Assembly: GCA_017546745.1 (NCBI GenBank)
Contig: JAFYRZ010000091.1
Coordinates: 1 to 10,446 of the forward strand
DNA from: Clostridia bacterium
Lineage (GTDB): Bacteria; Bacillota_A; Clostridia; Oscillospirales; CAG-272
Reading direction: 5' to 3'
DNA: 10,446 nt
The notes beneath the pieces are model-generated. The model did no database searches and was not told where the DNA came from. It saw only the letters and a program-made list of their open reading frames with translations. This document shows, one piece after another, positions 7,755 through 10,446 of this stretch (positions are counted from its first letter, which is position 1; each line of letters begins with the position of its first letter). Made by a program: the position numbers and the translations under genes.

Positions 7755-8840
7755 TTAGAGCCTTACGACCTGTCTTGCTCTTAATTTCTCGGGAATTTCG
7801 CATTGTGCGCTGACCGTCATGCCGCCCCCGACAAGCTCGGCTACCTTTTCCGAAACCGCAGCAGCGCCCACACCCTTATCATAGAGAAGGAGCACGTCAA
7901 CGTCGTATTCCGTGCGCGAGGCTGAAAGTCCCTCAAGCATATCGAGGTAGATCGCAAAGCCGATAGCCTCGGAGCTTCTGCCCATGCTCTCCATAAGCGC
8001 GCCGTACTCGCCGCCCGCAAGCACGCCCTCGGGAATTCCGTCTATAAATCCGCGGAAAACTATTCCGTTATAATAGCTCATATTGTTTATGACCGAGAAA
8101 TCTATTCTAACATTTTCGCCATATCCCGCCTTACTGATAAGCTCGGAAAGCTCGGAAAGCTCGGCATACGCCTCGTCACAAACACCCTCGCAAAGCTCTT
8201 TTAGCCTCGGAAGCACGACCTCGGCATTACCGTAAAGCCTTGTGAGGCTGATAAGCCTTTCTGCCGCCGCCTCGTCTGCGCCGATGTCCTTAAGTATCGC
8301 GCCTATCTCGTGCGAATTCTTCTCTGCGATAAGCTTAGATAGCCTTGCCGCGACCTCGCCCTCCGCGCCGACCGAGGAAAGGCACGCGCGTATGATGCCC
8401 ATATGCGAGATATCAAGAACGTATCTGTCCGAGATCACCTCGAGGCTCTTTGCCGCAAGAAGCACCACCTCAAAGCGAGAGTAGCCGTCTATATCTCCGA
8501 TAGCCTCGATGCCGGTCTGCATTATCTCCTTAAAGCGGCTCGTAGCGCCCGAGATACGGTAAACGTTCTCGTCGTAGTATACCTTGCTGACACAGCCGAC
8601 ACGGTCGGTGGTATTTTTGATTATGGAAAGGGTAACGTCGGGCTTAAGCGCCAAAAGCTCTCCGCCCGTATCGCTAAAGGTTATAACACCGTTGCCCTGA
8701 AGAAAGTCCTTGTTTCTGACGTAAAGGTCGTACTCCTCAAACTTGCTCATCTTAAAGGGCATATATCCGTATTTTTTATAAAGAGAGCGCAAGCGCCAAA
8801 CGGCTGCCTCCCCCTCCTTAAGTATCTTCTCGTCAAGCAT
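7755..8840 (-). CDS. hisZ: ATP phosphoribosyltransferase regulatory subunit HisZ
   Basis: HisZ (361 residues) is a paralogue of the histidyl-tRNA synthetase core without tRNA charging activity. It assembles with short HisG, is needed for its activity and confers histidine feedback control. The synthetase-like landmarks are LLALKPDVTLSIIKNT (about residues 63-78), the segment KEIMQTGIEAIGDIDGYSRFEVV, and the later region YYNGIVFRGFIDGIPEGVLAGGEYGALMES. The last corresponds to the histidine-binding part of HisRS, but with GGEYG where HisRS-like proteins usually have GGRYD. The C-terminal 50 residues start with DVDVLLLYDKG and resemble the beginning of an anticodon-binding-like domain. The immediate neighbour hisG, 16 nt downstream, confirms HisZ over a true HisRS. 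GGAG stands six bases before the ATG. Confidence 0.96.
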   Translation of the reverse strand: MLDEKILKEGEAAVWRLRSLYKKYGYMPFKMSKFEEYDLYVRNKDFLQGNGVITFSDTGGELLALKPDVTLSIIKNTTDRVGCVSKVYYDENVYRISGATSRFKEIMQTGIEAIGDIDGYSRFEVVLLAAKSLEVISDRYVLDISHMGIIRACLSSVGAEGEVAARLSKLIAEKNSHEIGAILKDIGADEAAAERLISLTRLYGNAEVVLPRLKELCEGVCDEAYAELSELSELISKAGYGENVRIDFSVINNMSYYNGIVFRGFIDGIPEGVLAGGEYGALMESMGRSSEAIGFAIYLDMLEGLSASRTEYDVDVLLLYDKGVGAAAVSEKVAELVGGGMTVSAQCEIPEKLRARQVVRL

Positions 8841-8852
8841 TTTCTTCTCCCC

Positions 8853-8868
8853 GCGCGTAATACCGCGC
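8853..8868 (-). other. GC-rich stem-loop between yerC and hisZ
   Basis: In the 39-nt gap between yerC and hisZ the transcript can form a 5-bp all-GC stem (GCGCG ... CGCGC) with a 6-nt loop, ending just before the hisZ ribosome binding site GGGGAG. It has no T-run and is not a terminator. It could protect an mRNA end or tune hisZ translation, but this is inference from one short stem. Confidence 0.35.
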
Positions 8869-8879
8869 CAAACTAAAGG

Positions 8880-9164
8880 TTATTTCTTAATTCTTTCAAG
8901 CGCTATGGCGTATCCGCCACCGCCGTATTCAAGGCACTTGTTAACTCGGCTTATCGTCGCCGTGCTCATTCCGGTTTCCTGCGACACGGCAACGTAGCTC
9001 TCGCCCGCGCGGAGCATTCTTGCCGCCTTTAGCCTTTGTGCTATGTCAAGTATCTCCTTGACGGTGCAGGCGTCCTCAAAAAACTTATAGCATTCCTCAA
9101 CGCTATCAAGCGACAGTATCGCCTCAAAGAGGGTGTCTACCTCGGGAGTATGCCATTTTTCCAT
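8880..9164 (-). CDS. yerC: YerC/YecD-family TrpR-like transcription regulator (proposed HisR)
   Basis: This is a 94-residue protein of the TrpR-related YerC/YecD family. The N-terminal two thirds are helical (EVDTLFEAILSLDSVEECYKFFEDACTVKEILDIAQRLKAA). A helix-turn-helix follows at about residues 55-77, with GESYVAVSQETGMS leading into the recognition helix TATISRVNKCL, comparable to the DNA-binding region of TrpR. The C-terminus is a glycine-rich turn (EYGGGGYAIAL) and a short basic tail. As I recall, comparative genomics has proposed this family in Gram-positive bacteria as a histidine-responsive repressor, HisR. Its place as first gene of the complete his run, 39 nt before hisZ, supports this. 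AAAGGA precedes the ATG by about eight bases. Family assignment is strong; the histidine role and autoregulation are inference. Confidence 0.92.
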   Translation of the reverse strand: MEKWHTPEVDTLFEAILSLDSVEECYKFFEDACTVKEILDIAQRLKAARMLRAGESYVAVSQETGMSTATISRVNKCLEYGGGGYAIALERIKK

Positions 9165-9190
9165 ATCTGTATTCCTTTCGGGATCTTTAT

Positions 9191-9214
9191 TCGCTCTATC
9201 GCTTTACCGCTTTA
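9191..9214 (-). repeat. Three tandem octamers in the yerC leader
   Basis: In the predicted 5' leader of about 53 nt, three octamers follow each other without a gap. In transcript sense they are TAAAGCGG, TAAAGCGA and TAGAGCGA, and a partial ATAAAGA follows. They begin a few bases after the predicted transcription start. The array could bind a protein on DNA or RNA, or be a chance repeat. The leader is too short for a T-box or for attenuation with a leader peptide. Confidence 0.5.
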
Positions 9215-9223
9215 GCACGATAA

Positions 9224-9252
9224 ATTATACTACAAATATTTTTGTTTGTCAA
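9224..9252 (-). promoter_or_regulatory. Consensus sigma-70/SigA-type promoter of the his operon
   Basis: On the minus strand a perfect -35 box TTGACA (9247-9252) is followed by a 17-bp spacer and a perfect -10 box TATAAT (9224-9229). Transcription should start at about 9216-9218, giving a leader of about 53 nt before the yerC ATG. The DNA upstream of the -35 box is strongly AT-rich with A and T runs, like an UP element. A promoter this close to consensus needs a repressor to be regulated, which fits control by the first gene, yerC. No other his promoter of comparable quality is seen. Confidence 0.9.
9232..9245. promoter_or_regulatory. Inverted repeat in the promoter spacer, candidate YerC/HisR operator
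   Basis: The sequence ACAAATATTTTTGT (plus strand) has 5-bp inverted arms, ACAAA and TTTGT, around a 4-bp centre, and lies wholly between the -35 and -10 boxes. A dimeric TrpR-family repressor bound here would block RNA polymerase. The assignment to YerC is inference; AT-rich inverted repeats of this size can occur by chance. Confidence 0.45.
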
Positions 9253-9325
9253 TAGCTTTTTTTGAAAAATTCTTTCCTATTTATAAAATAAATTATATAT
9301 ATTAAAACACGCTTCTGTTTTCGTT
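9253..9325. other. AT-rich upstream region of the his promoter
   Basis: This non-coding stretch is dominated by A and T, with runs such as TTTTTTT at about 9257-9263 and an ATATATAT-like core at about 9295-9302. It sits directly upstream of the -35 box on the minus strand and is a plausible UP element or bent DNA. No gene, ribosome binding site or RNA gene is recognisable. The whole gene-free stretch 9165-9543 is accounted for by this segment and the neighbouring leader, promoter, terminator and hairpin entries. Confidence 0.5.
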
Positions 9326-9351
9326 AATTCCCGTTCGTATTATACGGAATT
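9326..9351. promoter_or_regulatory. Imperfect inverted repeat upstream of the his promoter
   Basis: Arms AATTCC (9326-9331) and GGAATT (9346-9351) are extended by GT/AC after one unpaired base, making an eight-pair imperfect stem. A second palindrome, CGTAT-T-ATACG, is nested at 9336-9346. It lies about 75 bp upstream of the -35 box and about 16 bp beyond the end of the ridA terminator T-run. It contains TATAAT on the minus strand but no matching -35 box. It could be an upstream regulator site; its function is unknown. Confidence 0.3.
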
Positions 9352-9367
9352 TTCGTGTTTTCGGATG

Positions 9368-9407
9368 AAAAAAGTTATCGTTGCAGACCGTTTTTTCTGC
9401 AACGATA
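9368..9407 (-). terminator. Intrinsic terminator of the threonine ammonia-lyase-ridA unit
   Basis: On the minus strand a perfect 12-bp stem (TATCGTTGCAGA with TCTGCAACGATA, 9376-9407) with an 8-nt loop is followed after two bases by six T residues (9368-9373). This is a classic rho-independent terminator for transcription arriving from ridA, about 140 nt after the ridA stop. On the plus strand no T-run follows the stem, so it is one-directional. It isolates the his promoter downstream from the previous unit. Confidence 0.9.
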
Positions 9408-9447
9408 GATAAATTTCAGTTTTTCGCCACGGTTCCTTATCAACCGC

Positions 9448-9526
9448 GAAGCGACTTCATCCACCATAGGTGGATTTCATCCGACAAAGTCGGATTTATT
9501 CCGCCGAAGTCGGATTTAATCGCTTC
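9448..9526. other. Multi-branch inverted-repeat element enclosing the hairpin array
   Basis: GAAGCGA at 9448-9454 and its exact complement TCGCTTC at 9520-9526 flank the three tandem hairpins. The transcript could therefore fold as a closed stem with three arms, a cloverleaf-like junction. No tRNA features such as an anticodon arm or T-loop consensus are present, so this is not a tRNA. The right arm shares five bases with the perfect inverted repeat beside ridA, so the two folds exclude each other. Confidence 0.5.
9456..9515. repeat. Tandem array of three 20-bp hairpin units
   Basis: Three units of exactly 20 bp each contain a stem of six or seven pairs with a 3-nt loop. Unit 1 is ATCCACC-ATA-GGTGGAT (9459-9475). 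Unit 2 is ATCCGAC-AAA-GTCGGAT (9479-9495). Unit 3 is TCCGCC-GAA-GTCGGA (9500-9514) with one mismatch. Between units 1 and 2 two base pairs change on both sides of the stem, keeping the pairing. A diverged hairpin, CGC-GAA-GCG, precedes the array at 9445-9453. The array is in the 3' region of the ridA transcript, upstream of the terminator. It may be a mobile or REP-like intergenic repeat, or an RNA element protecting the 3' end. Confidence 0.8.
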
Positions 9527-9543
9527 AGCACCCGTGCTGAAGC
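9522..9543. repeat. Perfect 10-bp inverted repeat abutting the ridA stop codon
   Basis: GCTTCAGCAC and GTGCTGAAGC are separated by two bases and end exactly at the base after the ridA stop codon. In RNA it would be a very stable hairpin with the innermost pairs opened to make the loop. No T-run follows on the minus strand, so it is not a standard terminator. It may block 3' exonucleases or be part of the adjacent repeat element. Confidence 0.8.
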
Positions 9544-9918
9544 TTATACTTCTGCGATAACCTCGACCTCAACGAGCGCACCCTTGGGAAGAGCCTTTGC
9601 CGCAACGCAGGAGCGCGCGGGCTTCTCGGTGAAGTATTTTGCATAGACCTCGTTAAACGCGGCAAAGTCCGCGATATCCGCGAGGAAGCAGGTGGTCTTT
9701 ACCGCGCGGGTCATATCCGTGCCTGCCGCCGCAAGAACTGCGGTGAGGTTCTTCATAACCTGCTCGGTCTGTCCTATAACGTCGGTAGCCTCGATGTTTC
9801 CGTTTTCGGGGTTGATTGCTATCTGTCCAGAGGTGAAAACGAGTCCGCCAACCACCATAGCCTGCGAATACGGGCCGATAGCGGCAGGTGCTTTATCTGT
9901 TGCGATCTTGTTTGCCAT
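9544..9918 (-). CDS. ridA: 2-iminobutanoate/2-iminopropanoate deaminase RidA
   Basis: RidA (124 residues, YjgF/YER057c/UK114 family) hydrolyses the reactive enamine/imine intermediates made by PLP-dependent serine/threonine dehydratases, giving 2-oxobutanoate or pyruvate and ammonia. It forms trimers with the active sites between subunits. The start IATDKAPAAIGPYSQA is the family signature. FTSGQI is seen at about residues 28-33, the substrate-binding Arg102 lies in KPARSCVAA, and the acidic pair in LVEVEVIAEV near the C-terminus includes the expected catalytic Glu. AAGGAG precedes the ATG. It lies 24 nt downstream of a threonine ammonia-lyase gene, the enzyme whose by-products it removes, so they almost certainly share one transcript. 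Confidence 0.97.
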   Translation of the reverse strand: MANKIATDKAPAAIGPYSQAMVVGGLVFTSGQIAINPENGNIEATDVIGQTEQVMKNLTAVLAAAGTDMTRAVKTTCFLADIADFAAFNEVYAKYFTEKPARSCVAAKALPKGALVEVEVIAEV

Positions 9919-9942
9919 AATTTTTTTCTCCTTTTAAAAACC

Positions 9943-10446
9943 TTACAAAATCTTAAATCCCGCGTCGGAAAGTGCTTTGCGAATCGTTTCTATATGCTCA
10001 AAATTCCTCGTTTCAAGCGTAATTCTTAAGTAACAGCCGTTAACGTCAGAGCCCTCGTTTGCGCGCTCGTGGTGAATGGATATAACGTTACCGCCAAGAC
10101 CTGCTATGATCTTGGAAACCCCAAGGAGCTGACCGGGCTTATCAACAAGCTCGACGGTAAGCTGCGTGGTTCTTCCGGACATCAAAAGTCCGCGCTTGAT
10201 AACGCGCGAGAGTATCGTAACGTCGATGTTACCGCCCGAAAGGAGGCAGACCGTCTTTTTGCCCGCGATATCGACCTTGCCGAACATTGCCGCCGCAACC
10301 GCACACGCACCCGCGCCCTCGGTAACGAGCTTATGCTGCTCCATAAGAGCAAGGATTGCCGCCGAAATTTCGTCATCGCTTACCGTAACGATTTCGTCAA
10401 CGTACTTTGAGCATATCTCATAGGTAAGATCCCCCGGCTTCTTGAC
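9943..10446 (-). CDS. ilvA: Threonine ammonia-lyase, C-terminal part with ACT domain (cut by the right edge)
   Basis: The visible 167 residues are the C-terminal end of a fold-type II PLP enzyme that deaminates L-threonine to 2-oxobutanoate, the entry to isoleucine synthesis or threonine catabolism. Visible are KKPGDLTYEICSKYVDEIVTV, the LVTEGAGACAVAA segment, and CLLSGGNIDVTILSRVI. A single ACT domain follows at about residues 94-167 of the fragment (TVELVDKPGQLLGVSKIIAGLGGNVISIHHER). A single ACT domain right after the catalytic core fits the shorter type of about 400 residues, not the long biosynthetic IlvA with two C-terminal ACT-like domains, so a catabolic TdcB-like role is also possible. 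The frame is open from the edge, and an in-frame ATG at 10344 is internal. RidA follows after 24 nt. Confidence 0.92.
   Translation of the reverse strand, partial: VKKPGDLTYEICSKYVDEIVTVSDDEISAAILALMEQHKLVTEGAGACAVAAAMFGKVDIAGKKTVCLLSGGNIDVTILSRVIKRGLLMSGRTTQLTVELVDKPGQLLGVSKIIAGLGGNVISIHHERANEGSDVNGCYLRITLETRNFEHIETIRKALSDAGFKIL

Noticed and set aside
9165..9223. T-box riboswitch or leader-peptide attenuator for the his operon
   Set aside because: The predicted leader is only about 53 nt, with no T-box sequence, no His-codon-rich small ORF and no terminator before yerC.
9339..9344. Second minus-strand promoter with TATAAT upstream of the his promoter
   Set aside because: The sequence at the -35 distance (around CATCCG) does not resemble TTGACA, and the box is part of a palindrome in AT-rich DNA.
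9456..9515. CRISPR array
   Set aside because: The 20-bp units are contiguous with no spacers, and no cas genes are present.
9448..9526. tRNA gene suggested by the cloverleaf-like fold
   Set aside because: The arms have 3-nt loops and lack the anticodon loop, T-loop and D-loop features.
9522..9543. Second intrinsic terminator directly after ridA
   Set aside because: The stem is strong, but the bases that follow on the minus strand are GATTAAATCC with no T-run; the terminator at 9368-9407 fits far better.

Overview
The window is the histidine-biosynthesis locus of a bacterium that is probably a member of the Bacillota, class Clostridia. The evidence is the use of a short HisG with a separate HisZ subunit, a monofunctional HisB, a fused HisIE, a YerC-type TrpR-family regulator at the head of the operon, and AGGAGG-like ribosome binding sites throughout. 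The genus cannot be told from the sequence. All recognisable genes lie on the minus strand, so transcription runs from high to low coordinates, and both edges cut a gene.

Reading in the direction of transcription, the right edge (10446 to 9544) holds the C-terminal part of a PLP-dependent threonine ammonia-lyase with one ACT domain, then ridA. RidA removes the reactive enamine/imine released by that enzyme class. This pair is closed by a strong intrinsic terminator (9368-9407). Between ridA and the terminator lies an unusual 3' region: a perfect 10-bp inverted repeat and three tandem 20-bp hairpin units enclosed by a 7-bp outer inverted repeat.

The AT-rich stretch 9230-9360 ends in a consensus promoter (TTGACA, 17-bp spacer, TATAAT) with an inverted repeat in the spacer. 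It should drive one long unit: yerC (proposed hisR) - hisZ - hisG - hisD - hisC - hisB - hisH - hisA - hisF - hisIE. Several junctions overlap (TGATG at hisD/hisC and hisB/hisH; 11 nt at hisA/hisF), and most gaps are below 40 nt. The only wider gap is 88 nt between hisH and hisA. Every step from PRPP and ATP to histidine is encoded except histidinol-phosphate phosphatase, which must be supplied from elsewhere.

Downstream of hisIE, after only 49 nt and with no visible terminator, come an OmpR-family response regulator and the N-terminal 191 residues of a membrane protein that starts at TTG and overlaps the regulator by 8 nt. It is probably the partner sensor kinase and runs off the left edge.

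The gene content is a well-known pathway. I see no undescribed multi-gene system. The more interesting material is non-coding: the hairpin array, the promoter/operator region and the octamer repeats in the leader.
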